NCBI GenBank assembly: GCA_017443175.1
Contig: JAFSOZ010000009.1
Span: 1-42,559 of the forward strand
Source of the DNA: Bacteroidales bacterium
GTDB taxonomy: Bacteria > Bacteroidota > Bacteroidia > Bacteroidales > WCHB1-69
Direction of reading: 5' to 3'
Length of the DNA: 42,559 nucleotides
Below, piece after piece: positions 23,173 to 31,282 of the stretch (its first letter is position 1; each line of letters opens with the position of its first letter). The notes below the pieces were generated by a model. The model did no database searches and was not told the origin of the DNA. It saw nothing but the letters and a program-made list of their open reading frames with translations. A program made the translations under genes and the position numbers.

Positions 23173-24810
23173 ATGAAAAGATTATTTTTCTGCAATGTAT
23201 TGTTAATCACTTTTTTATTGGCGTTCGCACAGCCAAATTCCGTAAAGAATGTGATTGTGATGATTCCTGATGGAACCTCCACCAGCCTGCTTTCCGTCGC
23301 CCGCTGGTATCAGATCTATCAAGATCCTTCGCAGAAAAATCTGAACATCGACCCCTTTCTCAAAGGTTTACTCGGCACACATTCCTCCGATGCGCCCATC
23401 GGGGATTCCGCACCCACTACATCCTGTTACATGACAGGTCAGCCGACCCAGACCAGTTTCGTATCCACTTATCCGGTAAAAACCGACCACGATCTCGTGC
23501 CGGTGGATGCAGCCCGCGCCTATCAGCCGCTGGCTACCTTGCTGGAGGCCTCCAAGCAGATTCACCACAAGGCCACGGGTCTCGTTTTCACCTGCGAGTT
23601 CCCGCACGCCACTCCCGCCGACTGTGCCGCGCATTCCTACAAGCGCAGCCGGTACAATGTAATCGCTCCCCAGATGGTGCACAATTTGGTGGATGTGGTT
23701 ATCGGCGGCGGTGTCTCCTACCTTCTTCCGGAATACCAGCAGTTTCTGAAAGACCACGGCTACCAGGTGTTCCTCAACGATCCGAAAGCCATGGCCAACT
23801 GCCACAAAGCCCCGTTCTGGTCGCTCTTTGGCCAATCCTCCATGTCATACGAGTTGGAGCGCGATGCCCAAGAGCAACCCTCCTTGGAAGAGATGACCCT
23901 CAAGGCAATCGAGGCCCTGTCGCAAGAACCTAACGGATTCTTCCTGATGGTGGAGGGCAGCAAAGTGGATTGGGCCGCGCACGATAACGACGCCAAAGCC
24001 GCTTTGCTCGATTTTATCGCTTTCGACAAAGCGTGCAAGGTTGCCTTCGATTTCGCCCAAAAAGACGGCCAAACCCTGGTGGTGGTCCTGCCCGACCACG
24101 GAACCAGTGCGATTACCATTGGCAGTGCCAAATCCAACCATGGCTATGACAAGCTGTCGCTCAAACAGATCATGTCGCCCATTGACGACTACACCCTCTC
24201 CGCTTGGACGATGGCCGAAAAGATGAAAGCGGTGGAGACATCAGAATGGCCCGCACTTTTTGAAAAGTATTTCAACCTTCAAATCACCCAGCCGGATATC
24301 GAGTTCCTGCAATCGGCCAAGGACTACAAGCTGTCGCCGATGCCGGAAGACCAGCGTAAGGGAAACGAGTATATGTCGCGTTTGGTGGGTCAGTTCCTGT
24401 ACAGCCGCACCTATTTCGGGTTTACCACTTTCGGACACACGGGCGAGAATGTGTTCTATGCCATGTACCATCCGCAACATGATGTGCTGACGGGTTATGT
24501 CACCAATGTGCAGTTGCACGAGTATCTGTGCCGTCAGCTCAACCTCACCGACTCACTGCCCAAGCTCACCTCCGAAATTTATGCGGACCATCATCAGGTT
24601 TTTGAAGGCTTCACAACCACTATTGACAGCCTTGCGCCCAACCATTACAAATTGGTGGTGAAGAACAAGAAGAACACCCTGGAAGCCGACAGCTACACCA
24701 ATATCGTGACCGTCAACAAGAAGAGCGTGGAACTGCCGTCGGTAGTGGTGTATATGGACAAGAACAAGACTTTTTATCTTCCTAAAAACCTCCGGAATTA
24801 TCTGGAGTAG
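23173..24810 (+). CDS. Exported alkaline phosphatase (PhoA-fold)
   Basis: A 545-residue protein with a signal peptide (hydrophobic residues 5-19, AFAQ cut). The alkaline phosphatase metal and catalytic set is visible: Asp33 (MIPDGTS), nucleophile Ser79 in GDSAPTTS, Glu261/Asp266/His270 in EGSKVDWAAHDND, Asp308-His309 in LPDHGT and His422 in FGHTGEN. It hydrolyses phosphate monoesters in the periplasm or at the surface. The last 80 residues form an extra C-terminal region after the catalytic core. It stands alone with its own promoter, divergent from gpsA; regulation by phosphate cannot be judged because no Pho box was recognised. Confidence 0.95.
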   Translation: MKRLFFCNVLLITFLLAFAQPNSVKNVIVMIPDGTSTSLLSVARWYQIYQDPSQKNLNIDPFLKGLLGTHSSDAPIGDSAPTTSCYMTGQPTQTSFVSTYPVKTDHDLVPVDAARAYQPLATLLEASKQIHHKATGLVFTCEFPHATPADCAAHSYKRSRYNVIAPQMVHNLVDVVIGGGVSYLLPEYQQFLKDHGYQVFLNDPKAMANCHKAPFWSLFGQSSMSYELERDAQEQPSLEEMTLKAIEALSQEPNGFFLMVEGSKVDWAAHDNDAKAALLDFIAFDKACKVAFDFAQKDGQTLVVVLPDHGTSAITIGSAKSNHGYDKLSLKQIMSPIDDYTLSAWTMAEKMKAVETSEWPALFEKYFNLQITQPDIEFLQSAKDYKLSPMPEDQRKGNEYMSRLVGQFLYSRTYFGFTTFGHTGENVFYAMYHPQHDVLTGYVTNVQLHEYLCRQLNLTDSLPKLTSEIYADHHQVFEGFTTTIDSLAPNHYKLVVKNKKNTLEADSYTNIVTVNKKSVELPSVVVYMDKNKTFYLPKNLRNYLE

Positions 24811-24862
24811 GGGAGAAGACAATATTAATATTAACAGTGAATAATAACTAAAATTTATAAAA

Positions 24863-25804
24863 ATGGAAACCACAACGAATTATGCAGGAAGCAACGGGAT
24901 GCAGAAAGAGAACAATCCGTTGAAAAAATGGGTGATTATCCTCGGCGTATTGGCCGGCGTGTTTTTTGCTACCACCCTCTATTTCGCCTTCTTTGCCAAA
25001 CCTGTTCTCAACATGGAATATTCCAAGGTGGAGAATAGCAATATCGAATTGCAGGCGGAGTTGGATTCTTTGCTGGCAGAGCATGAGCGAATCAAAGCTC
25101 AGTACGGAGATCTTTCCGACCAGCTCAGCGAGAAGGACAGTATCATTATGGCGAATGCCGCCCAAATTGAGGAGTTAATCAATTCACAGGCCGACTATCG
25201 GAAAATCAAGAAACAGCTGGCCCGACTGCAGAATATCTCGCAAGAGTATGTGCAGGAGATGGACAAGCTCTACAAGGAGAACCAGGCTTTGAAAGAGGAG
25301 AACATCTCCGTGAAGGCCGATTTGGAACAGGAGCGTCAGGACAAGGAGAACATCCAAAAGTCGAACGAGGCACTCAACGCCAAAATTTCCGGTGCAGCGG
25401 TTTACAAAGCCTACAACATCCGCAGTGCAGGTTATATGATCAAGAACAAAGGCAACGAGGAGCCTACCGACAAGGCAGCGCGCGTCAAGCGTATCAAGAC
25501 CACCTTCATCTTGGGTGAAAACTCGCTGATTGAGGCTGGCCCGGTCAACGTATATTGCCGAATCGCGGTCCCTGGCTCCGGCAAAGTGCTCACACCCGGC
25601 TCCGGAGAAACCTACTCTTTCGTGCACAACGGACAACGCCTGCAGTATTCCACCAAAACCGTCGTCAACTACGACAAACAGGCACAAACGGTCACCATGA
25701 ACTGGGATTTGATGTCTGATGACAAGGCCGTCAAAGGCAAATACGTCGTCCAGGTCTTCACCGACAACCAATTCCTGGGTGAGAGCTTCTTCACCTTGAA
25801 ATAA
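24863..25804 (+). CDS. Single-pass membrane protein with periplasmic coiled coil
   Basis: A 313-residue protein. A short cytoplasmic N terminus is followed by one membrane helix (about residues 23-46, WVIILGVLAGVFFATTLYFAF) and a long heptad-rich coiled coil (about 55-175). A beta-rich C-terminal domain follows (about 178-313, ending FTDNQFLGESFFTLK). Proteins of this shape in Bacteroidota are sometimes mislabelled as chromosome segregation proteins because of the coiled coil. No enzymatic motif is present; a scaffold or envelope-spanning role is a guess. nusB follows 36 bases later on the same strand. Confidence 0.78.
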   Translation: METTTNYAGSNGMQKENNPLKKWVIILGVLAGVFFATTLYFAFFAKPVLNMEYSKVENSNIELQAELDSLLAEHERIKAQYGDLSDQLSEKDSIIMANAAQIEELINSQADYRKIKKQLARLQNISQEYVQEMDKLYKENQALKEENISVKADLEQERQDKENIQKSNEALNAKISGAAVYKAYNIRSAGYMIKNKGNEEPTDKAARVKRIKTTFILGENSLIEAGPVNVYCRIAVPGSGKVLTPGSGETYSFVHNGQRLQYSTKTVVNYDKQAQTVTMNWDLMSDDKAVKGKYVVQVFTDNQFLGESFFTLK

Positions 25805-25840
25805 TCACTGAACAGTCTCCCTTTCACTTAAAACATAACG

Positions 25841-26791
25841 ATGATTAGCCGAAGATACTTGAGAATCAAAACCATGCAAGCGCTCTATGCGCATAGCATG
25901 AAACCCTACGAAGAGGTGCTGACCGCTCAGAATACACTCTTGAAAACAGTGAAAAACAGCTATGTGCTCTTCCTTTGGCTCTTCTCCATCTTGCCGGAAG
26001 TGACCTTCTACAGAAAAAACAAATTGGAAGATCTCCGCAACAAGCACAACCCGACCGAAGAGGATCTCAATCCCAACACCAAATTCGTGGACAACCAGGT
26101 CATCGGGCAAATGGAGGACAATGTTTTCCTGCAGCCCATGTTCAAGGCCAATCGTATTGACTGGTCCAACGATGGTGATTTCATTCCCAGACTTTTCCAC
26201 GTAATTGAGGACACCGACTTTTACAAAACCTACATGGAGAACCCCACGCGGAGTTACGAAGAGGACAAGAAGCTGGTTTTGGACATCATAGAGCATGTTT
26301 TGGGTGAAGATGATCATATTCGCTGGTTTTTCAGTGAAAAGGATACCAACTGGTTGGATGATTATGACGAGGCCCTGATGATGTTCTACAAGAATGTTTC
26401 CAAATTCAAATTGAGAGACGGGAACGAGAACAAAATCCATCCCTTGTACAAGGATCAGAAAGAGGATGAGCAGTTTGTGCGCAATCTGTTCAGGAAGACC
26501 ATTGAGCACGAAGACGAGTATGAGGAGTTGATTGAGGCCAAGTTGCAGAATTGGGAGCTGGAACGAGTTATCGGCATGGACATTCTGCTGATGAAGATGG
26601 CTATTTGCGAGTTTTTGGAGTTCCCGACCATTCCCATCAAAGTCACAATGAACGAATATATTGATCTCGCCAAGCTGTATAGTTCCGATAAAAGCCAAAA
26701 GTTCATCAACGGCATTTTGGACCGTTTGATAGTGGATTTCAAGGCGGAGGGCAAGATTGTGAAAACCGGAATAGGATTATATCAAAATTAA
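25841..26791 (+). CDS. nusB: Transcription antitermination factor NusB (long Bacteroidota form)
   Basis: A 316-residue protein. The first 16 residues (RRYLRIKTMQALYAHS) and the last 75 (LLMKMAICEFLEFPTIPIKV, then INGILDRLIVDF) carry the NusB core, in the form typical of the phylum. Between them lies an inserted helical region that makes it about twice the length of E. coli NusB (139 residues). NusB binds boxA RNA with NusE (ribosomal S10) to prevent early termination in rRNA operons. The DUF1573 lipoprotein gene starts one base after its stop, beginning a tight operon to coaE. Confidence 0.93.
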   Translation: MISRRYLRIKTMQALYAHSMKPYEEVLTAQNTLLKTVKNSYVLFLWLFSILPEVTFYRKNKLEDLRNKHNPTEEDLNPNTKFVDNQVIGQMEDNVFLQPMFKANRIDWSNDGDFIPRLFHVIEDTDFYKTYMENPTRSYEEDKKLVLDIIEHVLGEDDHIRWFFSEKDTNWLDDYDEALMMFYKNVSKFKLRDGNENKIHPLYKDQKEDEQFVRNLFRKTIEHEDEYEELIEAKLQNWELERVIGMDILLMKMAICEFLEFPTIPIKVTMNEYIDLAKLYSSDKSQKFINGILDRLIVDFKAEGKIVKTGIGLYQN

Positions 26792-26792
26792 T

Positions 26793-27266
26793 ATGAATAG
26801 AATCAAGATAATAATATGTATCGTTTTGGGTTTGTCGGTCATGGCCGCGTGCCACCGCAAACCCGCGCAAGAGGGCGATTTCAAAGTATCGGATGTGCAT
26901 ATCCCCGTGACTGCCGATGGCATGTCGAAAAAAGACAAGGACAAAATGCCCGTCATCCAGTTTGAGCGTACCACGTACGATTTCGGTGAGGTGGTGCAGG
27001 GCGAGAAGCTCAGCTATACCTTCAAATTCAAGAACACGGGAAAGTCGAACCTCATCATTTTCTCTTCGGAGGCCACGTGTGGCTGCACAACCTCCACGCC
27101 GCCCAAAGCCCCCATCCGTCCGGGTGAGTCGGGCGAGATCAAAGTGACGTTTGACTCCCAGTCGCAGAAGGGCAAGGTGGTGAAGCGTATCCTTGTCGGT
27201 GCCAATACCTATCCGGCGGAGACCATCCTGACCATTACGGCCAATGTGACGTCAAGTAAGAATTAA
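26793..27266 (+). CDS. DUF1573 lipoprotein
   Basis: A 157-residue protein with a lipoprotein signal (SVMAAC, lipidated Cys20). The mature part carries a DUF1573 domain at about 52-150: FERTTYDFGEVVQGEKLSYT, then ATCGCTTSTPPKAPIRPGES with the paired cysteines typical of the family. It is an Ig-like beta domain whose function is not established. It sits between nusB and yajC, one base after nusB, so it is probably co-transcribed with the secretion and CoA genes by position rather than shared function. Confidence 0.9.
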   Translation: MNRIKIIICIVLGLSVMAACHRKPAQEGDFKVSDVHIPVTADGMSKKDKDKMPVIQFERTTYDFGEVVQGEKLSYTFKFKNTGKSNLIIFSSEATCGCTTSTPPKAPIRPGESGEIKVTFDSQSQKGKVVKRILVGANTYPAETILTITANVTSSKN

Positions 27267-27309
27267 AAATCGAGAATTCATTATTTTAATAACATTAATC
27301 AATATTAGT

Positions 27310-27642
27310 ATGACATTATTACTTACATTATTGCAAGCTGCCCAAAGTGCCGGCGGCAGTGGCATGATGACCATCATCATGATTTTGCTCATCATCGTGG
27401 TGTTTTACTTTTTCATGATTCGTCCGCAACAGAAGCGCCAGAAACAGATGGAGGAATTCAAGAAGAGTCTTGAAAAAGGTGACAAAGTGACGACCATCGG
27501 CGGCATTCACGGCAAGATTTGCGACGTGAAGGAGAACACATTCGTGGTTGAGATCGCCAATGACGTGCGTGTTGAGGTTGATAAGGCTGCCATTTCCGTT
27601 GACGAGGCCCAGCTCAAAGCCAAAAAACAGGAGCAAAATTAG
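27310..27642 (+). CDS. yajC: Preprotein translocase accessory subunit YajC
   Basis: A 110-residue protein with one N-terminal membrane helix (about residues 18-38, MMTIIMILLIIVVFYFFMI). The diagnostic motif RPQQKRQKQMEEFKKSL follows directly, then GDKVTTIGGIHGKICDVKEN, an SH3-like part. YajC associates with SecDF and the SecYEG translocon. The next gene starts 6 bases after the stop. Confidence 0.96.
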   Translation: MTLLLTLLQAAQSAGGSGMMTIIMILLIIVVFYFFMIRPQQKRQKQMEEFKKSLEKGDKVTTIGGIHGKICDVKENTFVVEIANDVRVEVDKAAISVDEAQLKAKKQEQN

Positions 27643-27648
27643 TTTGTA

Positions 27649-28053
27649 ATGCCCAAAGAGAAAATCAAACTGCCTTCCATCGCCCTTCTCGTCTGTTTGG
27701 TGGTGGCCGCCATCGCTTGGGGTGTGGTGACGTTTTCGAAAGATTATAAGGTTTCCTATAATTTCAAAATCGTCTGCTACAACCTGCCCGAGGGCAAGAA
27801 GAGTGTCACCGTTTCAGACACTGTCATCTCATTGACATTCAATCAGAAAGGCTTGAAATATCTCAGCTCCCCCTTTAAAGACAAGGAGAAGAAAGTCTAT
27901 ATTTCGGTTTCTGAGCTTATCAAACCGAAACACAAGGTTTCCGTATATACTTTCTCCAACAAGGAGATGAAGGAGTTTCTGTTGCATCACAATTTCGGGT
28001 CTGAGTTGGTGTCGGTTGACGAGCCCGAAGTGATTACCTTTTATCTGCGCTGA
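27649..28053 (+). CDS. Short YbbR-like membrane protein
   Basis: A 134-residue protein with an N-terminal membrane helix (about residues 8-28) and a beta-rich extracytoplasmic part with YbbR-like strands (YNFKIVCYNLPEGKK, then VSDTVISLTFNQKGL). In many Bacteroidota a YbbR-domain protein of roughly 300 residues sits between yajC and coaE; this one occupies the same place but seems to keep only part of it. No frame continuing the homology is visible because coaE begins in the stop codon (TGATG). The assignment rests mainly on position and weak pattern. Confidence 0.65.
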   Translation: MPKEKIKLPSIALLVCLVVAAIAWGVVTFSKDYKVSYNFKIVCYNLPEGKKSVTVSDTVISLTFNQKGLKYLSSPFKDKEKKVYISVSELIKPKHKVSVYTFSNKEMKEFLLHHNFGSELVSVDEPEVITFYLR

Positions 28054-28625
28054 TGTACAAGATTGCGCTCACCGGCGGCATTGGCACGGGCAAGACCTAT
28101 TTGTCCACCCATTTCATCGAGATGGGCATTCCGGTGTTTTATGCCGACGCCGAGGCCAAGAAACTCTACTCCGAACCGCGGTTTCTGCAAAGAATCCGCG
28201 AATCTTTCGGCGAAGAGGTCTTTACCCCTGGCCGCCCTGACCAGTTGAGTTTTGAGCGACTGGCAGCGAAAGTTTTTGCCGACGAAGAGGCCTTGCAGCG
28301 GCTCAACCGGCTCGTGCATCCGGCAGTGATGAGAAAATTTGAGGAGTGGTGCGCCCGTCAGGACGCGACTGCCGTCATGATGGAGTCGGCGGTGGTGTTC
28401 GAGGGAAACCTTGAACAATATTTCGACAAGATCATTGTAGCCGACGCGCCCGTGGAGTTGCGCATCCAACGTGTATTGGCACGCAATCCGGAAATGTCAC
28501 GCGAGCAGATTCTCGCCCGCATGGCCAGACAGATGCCGCAGGAGGAAAAATGCCGCCGCGCCGATCTGGTGGTGTGCACTGGTGAGACGTATGCGGCGGC
28601 ATTAAACATTATACCACGCAAGTAG
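28053..28625 (+). CDS. coaE: Dephospho-CoA kinase
   Basis: A 190-residue protein of normal length with a P-loop (ALTGGIGTGKTY, residues 5-16), the DxE-like segment YADAEAKKLY, and the late lid motif with ARMARQMPQEEKCRRADLVV. It phosphorylates the ribose 3'-hydroxyl of dephospho-CoA, the last step of coenzyme A synthesis. The ATG overlaps the preceding stop (TGATG). The 3' end overlaps the convergent DUF5618 gene by 17 bases. Confidence 0.96.
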   Translation: MYKIALTGGIGTGKTYLSTHFIEMGIPVFYADAEAKKLYSEPRFLQRIRESFGEEVFTPGRPDQLSFERLAAKVFADEEALQRLNRLVHPAVMRKFEEWCARQDATAVMMESAVVFEGNLEQYFDKIIVADAPVELRIQRVLARNPEMSREQILARMARQMPQEEKCRRADLVVCTGETYAAALNIIPRK

Positions 28626-29016
28626 CATTTGCCGGACACAACATGGCGCAGAGGCTGATGATTCGGTTGGCATATTCCAATCCGGAATCACATACCCTCT
28701 TGTCTTTGCATCCGTCGTAACCCATGGACAGGTGCATGATATCGTATCCAGTTACAACATACGTTAGGAGTTTGCGGTCGCGCTTGCCGGCTGCATCCTT
28801 GTATTTGTCTATACGTGGGCGGCCCTTGCCTTCGCACACGCCCAGTGCCGCGTCCAAAGCGATCAGACAGCCTTTCCAAAGCGTGTCGCCTGCAAAGCGG
28901 ACATACTTCTTGTTCCTGTATATGTTGGTTTCAGGGTCAAGTTTTGATTTCACAATGATTTCTTTCGCGTTGGCTACGTATCGGCGGGCCTCCGCGATGG
29001 GATTTGCATTTTCCAT
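28609..29016 (-). CDS. DUF5618-like (possible HEPN-fold) protein
   Basis: A 135-residue, probably all-helical protein: NPIAEARRYVANAKEIIV, then VRFAGDTLWKGCLIALDAAL, GKGRPRIDKYKDAAGK, and a late YDIMHLSMGYDG motif. This resembles DUF5618 proteins of Bacteroidota, which look like HEPN-type helical bundles; no RNase Rx4-6H motif is evident. The ATG at 29016 is preferred because residues match the family from MENANP on, and the upstream sequence is the palindrome at 29033-29056. The function is unknown. Its 3' end overlaps coaE. Confidence 0.75.
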   Translation of the reverse strand: MENANPIAEARRYVANAKEIIVKSKLDPETNIYRNKKYVRFAGDTLWKGCLIALDAALGVCEGKGRPRIDKYKDAAGKRDRKLLTYVVTGYDIMHLSMGYDGCKDKRVCDSGLEYANRIISLCAMLCPANATCVV

Positions 29017-29032
29017 GATTTGTTGTTTTAGT

Positions 29033-29056
29033 AGAGACGGTGCACGCACCGTCTCT
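29033..29056. repeat. REP-like perfect palindrome
   Basis: AGAGACGGTG and CACCGTCTCT form a perfect 10-bp inverted repeat around CACG. Palindromes beginning GTAGAGACG are, as I recall, high-copy dispersed elements in some Bacteroidota and cyanobacterial genomes. It lies 16 bases upstream of the DUF5618 ATG. Confidence 0.75.
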
Positions 29057-29075
29057 ATGTGGATAATGTTGATGG

Positions 29076-29096
29076 TTCCGCCGCACAGCGGCGGAA
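29076..29096. terminator. Strong hairpin after ssb
   Basis: TTCCGCCGC and GCGGCGGAA form a perfect 9-bp GC-rich stem with a 3-base loop, 12 bases past the ssb stop on the minus strand. No T tract follows, so it may be an mRNA-stabilising hairpin or a second palindromic repeat rather than a true terminator. Confidence 0.55.
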
Positions 29097-29108
29097 TGGT
29101 GAACGTGG

Positions 29109-29558
29109 TTAGAACGGCAGGTCGTCCGTGTCGGGCTCGTATGCCGGCTCGGGAACGTTGGCGGGTGGCACGGCTGCGGCCGCCTGGTTGGGCACCTGCG
29201 TGGCCACCGCTCCGGCGGCACTGTCATCGCCCTTGGGCGACAAAATGGTGAACGTGCTGGCCTCAATCTCGGTGATGTACCGCTTGCTGCCATTGTCCTC
29301 CCAACTGCGCGTGCGCAACTTGCCCTCCAAATAGATCATCTTCCCTTTGTTCAGGTATTTCTCGGCATTCTCAGCCAAGTTGCGCCAACAGTAGATGTTG
29401 TGCCACTCGGTCTGTTCTATCCGGTTGCCACCCTTGTCCTTGAAATACTCGGACGTGGCCAATGTGAAGGATGCTTTTTTGACGTTGTTTTCAAAGGTTC
29501 TGATCTCGGGATCCTTACCTAACCGACCGACCAGAATAACTTTATTAATTCCTGACAT
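29109..29558 (-). CDS. ssb: Single-stranded DNA-binding protein
   Basis: A 149-residue protein with an OB fold at about 1-108 (NKVILVGRLGKDPEIRTFEN, WHNIYCWRNLAENAEKYL, KGKMIYLEGKLRTRSWED). A flexible Ala/Pro-rich linker follows, then the acidic tip DTDDLPF that recruits partner proteins in replication and repair. Length and all landmarks are normal. It has its own promoter element upstream and a hairpin downstream. Confidence 0.97.
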   Translation of the reverse strand: MSGINKVILVGRLGKDPEIRTFENNVKKASFTLATSEYFKDKGGNRIEQTEWHNIYCWRNLAENAEKYLNKGKMIYLEGKLRTRSWEDNGSKRYITEIEASTFTILSPKGDDSAAGAVATQVPNQAAAAVPPANVPEPAYEPDTDDLPF

Positions 29559-29582
29559 AGTAATTTGTTTTTAAGTTCGATG

Positions 29583-29590
29583 CAAAAATA
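29583..29590 (-). promoter_or_regulatory. -7 promoter element for ssb
   Basis: The minus strand reads TATTTTTG, 24 bases upstream of the ssb ATG, in the gap after gldB. Confidence 0.6.
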
Positions 29591-29633
29591 TAAAATTTAT
29601 AGATATAATCAATTGAAATTAAAAATATTTTAA

Positions 29634-30677
29634 TTATTTTTTCAAAATGGGTTTGTAATACGATTCTGACAGGATTTTCTGTGAGTCGGTGCGCAGCATG
29701 AGGTCTTTCAACGAGGTTTCAGGATGCTGTTTCACGTAACTTTTGATGATCTGCAGGCCGATGTAGGCGCCGAGGCGGCCGGGCGACTGGTTGCCGAATA
29801 CGCGCGTGAAGGGCGTTTCGTCCACCAACTGGCGAATCACGTCCTCGTCTTTGGAATAAATCATGTTCTTTTCCATCAGGTACTGCCACACCTGGCCCTC
29901 GTACTTTTGGGCCCATTCGTATTTTTCGGGACTGTAACCCAATATGTCCATTTCCGGGGTGTTGGGAAACATGAGTTGGGTGAAGAAGAGTTTCTTGCCT
30001 TCATAGAGCATGTTGTCCAAGGACGACACTAAGGTTTTATCGGGCAAGTGTTTGTAAGCCATAACTTTGGTAAAGCAGTCTGTGGCTATGTACTTGCGAT
30101 CGAAGCGGGCGCTGATGAACTTGGGGATTTGTGCCGCGCTGTAATTCTTGTAGTCGGCCCCGAGGTACATGTCCAGGTTGATGAAGACTGTATTGTCATA
30201 GCCCCACACATTTGGTTTTTGGATGTCGATGCCGGAGATCATGGTGATGAAGTTGGGCACAGAGTCGTCCGGAAAATGGGTGAGATAGACTTTGAAGGCG
30301 GCGGTGAGCTGGCTCTGCAAGTCGTTGAGGTTTGGGTACTGCTTTTGCGTATCCCGGTAGAGCACCTTGATGACGGTATCGGCGAGATACCCTTGGAGTG
30401 CCTCCATGTAGTTGGGGTTCTTCCAGCTGTCCTTGGCGATGAGGATTTCGGGCACCTGTCCATACAGTTGTTCCACACCTTGGGCCAGGTTTTTCCGGTC
30501 CAATGTAAAGAGCGCCTGCTCGTAGCGGAAGATGTCCACCTCCACGTTTTTAACCTTGGCCTTCTGTTCGGTTGTCATGGAGGGCGTAGCCACCTTTTCC
30601 TTGCGGTGGCAGGCAGAACATCCTACCATTGCAATAACCAAAAGAATCCCCAATAATAATACAATCGTTTGTTTCAT
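29634..30677 (-). CDS. gldB: GldB-like gliding-motility-associated lipoprotein
   Basis: A 347-residue protein with a lipoprotein signal (IAMVGC, Cys20). It carries the GldB pattern: VDIFRYEQALFTLD near residues 47-60, a central NVWGYDNTVFINLDMYLGAD, and a C-terminal PGRLGAYIGLQIIKSYVKQH. GldB homologues are linked to gliding or T9SS function in Flavobacteriia but occur in non-gliding Bacteroidales too, where the role is unclear. The gene starts 4 bases after the YoeB-type toxin gene on the same strand, so it may be read from the toxin-antitoxin promoter. Confidence 0.88.
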   Translation of the reverse strand: MKQTIVLLLGILLVIAMVGCSACHRKEKVATPSMTTEQKAKVKNVEVDIFRYEQALFTLDRKNLAQGVEQLYGQVPEILIAKDSWKNPNYMEALQGYLADTVIKVLYRDTQKQYPNLNDLQSQLTAAFKVYLTHFPDDSVPNFITMISGIDIQKPNVWGYDNTVFINLDMYLGADYKNYSAAQIPKFISARFDRKYIATDCFTKVMAYKHLPDKTLVSSLDNMLYEGKKLFFTQLMFPNTPEMDILGYSPEKYEWAQKYEGQVWQYLMEKNMIYSKDEDVIRQLVDETPFTRVFGNQSPGRLGAYIGLQIIKSYVKQHPETSLKDLMLRTDSQKILSESYYKPILKK

Positions 30678-30681
30678 AAAA

Positions 30682-30954
30682 TCACTTTTCTAAATAATGT
30701 CCTCGTAAAGAAAGAATGTAAACAGTATTGTCGTCATGGGATACATAATAAATTATTCTATCTTTCTTATTGATTCTTCTAGACCAACATCCGGTAAAAT
30801 TTCCTTTCAATTTTTCAGGTTGTCCCAAACCATTTTGATAATCTTTTCTAATAGAATCCAATAAAAGGGAAATCTTGCGCATGACACGTTTGTCACCGGA
30901 TTTCCGCCAATATGCCAAATCAGGCATAGCCTCTTTAACAAATTTTATTTCCAT
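30682..30954 (-). CDS. yoeB: YoeB/Txe-type toxin (RelE superfamily mRNA interferase)
   Basis: A 90-residue protein matching YoeB along its length (GLGQPEKLKGNFTGCWSRRI, then DRIIYYV). The residues equivalent to the E. coli catalytic set are present: Glu47, Arg66, His86 and Tyr87. A three-residue tail (LEK) extends past the Tyr, which is the last residue in E. coli YoeB. The family cuts mRNA on the ribosome. The antitoxin gene lies upstream and overlaps by 10 bases, in the antitoxin-first order usual for this family. Confidence 0.94.
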   Translation of the reverse strand: MEIKFVKEAMPDLAYWRKSGDKRVMRKISLLLDSIRKDYQNGLGQPEKLKGNFTGCWSRRINKKDRIIYYVSHDDNTVYILSLRGHYLEK

Positions 30955-31145
30955 AAGTTCTCCAAATCAACAATGACTCCCTCGCCGCGCCTTGCTTGTT
31001 CCAGACCTCTTTTGATTTTCTCCACAAACGCAGAATTGTATTCGGGTTCGGGCTCTGCTGCAATAAGATCCCCATCGAATATGGAGGTATTGTCGATTAC
31101 GGATGTCTCTTTTCCAGAATCATTTGTTTTGTTTTCCTTTTTCAT
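30945..31145 (-). CDS. Antitoxin partner of YoeB (DUF2683-like C terminus)
   Basis: A 66-residue acidic protein. The N-terminal half (to about residue 34) is low in order and has no visible DNA-binding motif. The C-terminal half (YNSAFVEKIKRGLEQARRGE, ending VDLENLWK) matches the toxin-binding end of small Bacteroidota antitoxins of the DUF2683 kind. The ATG at 31145 is chosen because the promoter at 31182-31212 lies inside any longer frame. It overlaps the toxin start, consistent with coupled translation. Confidence 0.85.
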   Translation of the reverse strand: MKKENKTNDSGKETSVIDNTSIFDGDLIAAEPEPEYNSAFVEKIKRGLEQARRGEGVIVDLENLWK

Positions 31146-31181
31146 AGTGATACCCTTTAAAAAATAAATTATTTCCGTCGG

Positions 31182-31212
31182 CAAAAATAACAAAATCCTT
31201 TTTGTAATCAAA
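31182..31212 (-). promoter_or_regulatory. Consensus promoter of the YoeB toxin-antitoxin operon
   Basis: The minus strand reads TTTG (31212-31209), a 19-base spacer, then TATTTTTG (31189-31182): an exact Bacteroidota -33/-7 promoter, 36 bases before the antitoxin ATG. Confidence 0.8.
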
Positions 31213-31282
31213 CAGAATAGCGATATTTTTCACAGAATAAAAAACATAAAAAATTTGAACAATCAAATATTAAAAAAAATTG

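Noticed and set aside
24863-25804. Chromosome segregation (SMC-like) assignment for the coiled-coil protein
   Set aside because: No ATPase motifs and a clear N-terminal membrane helix; the resemblance is only the coiled coil.
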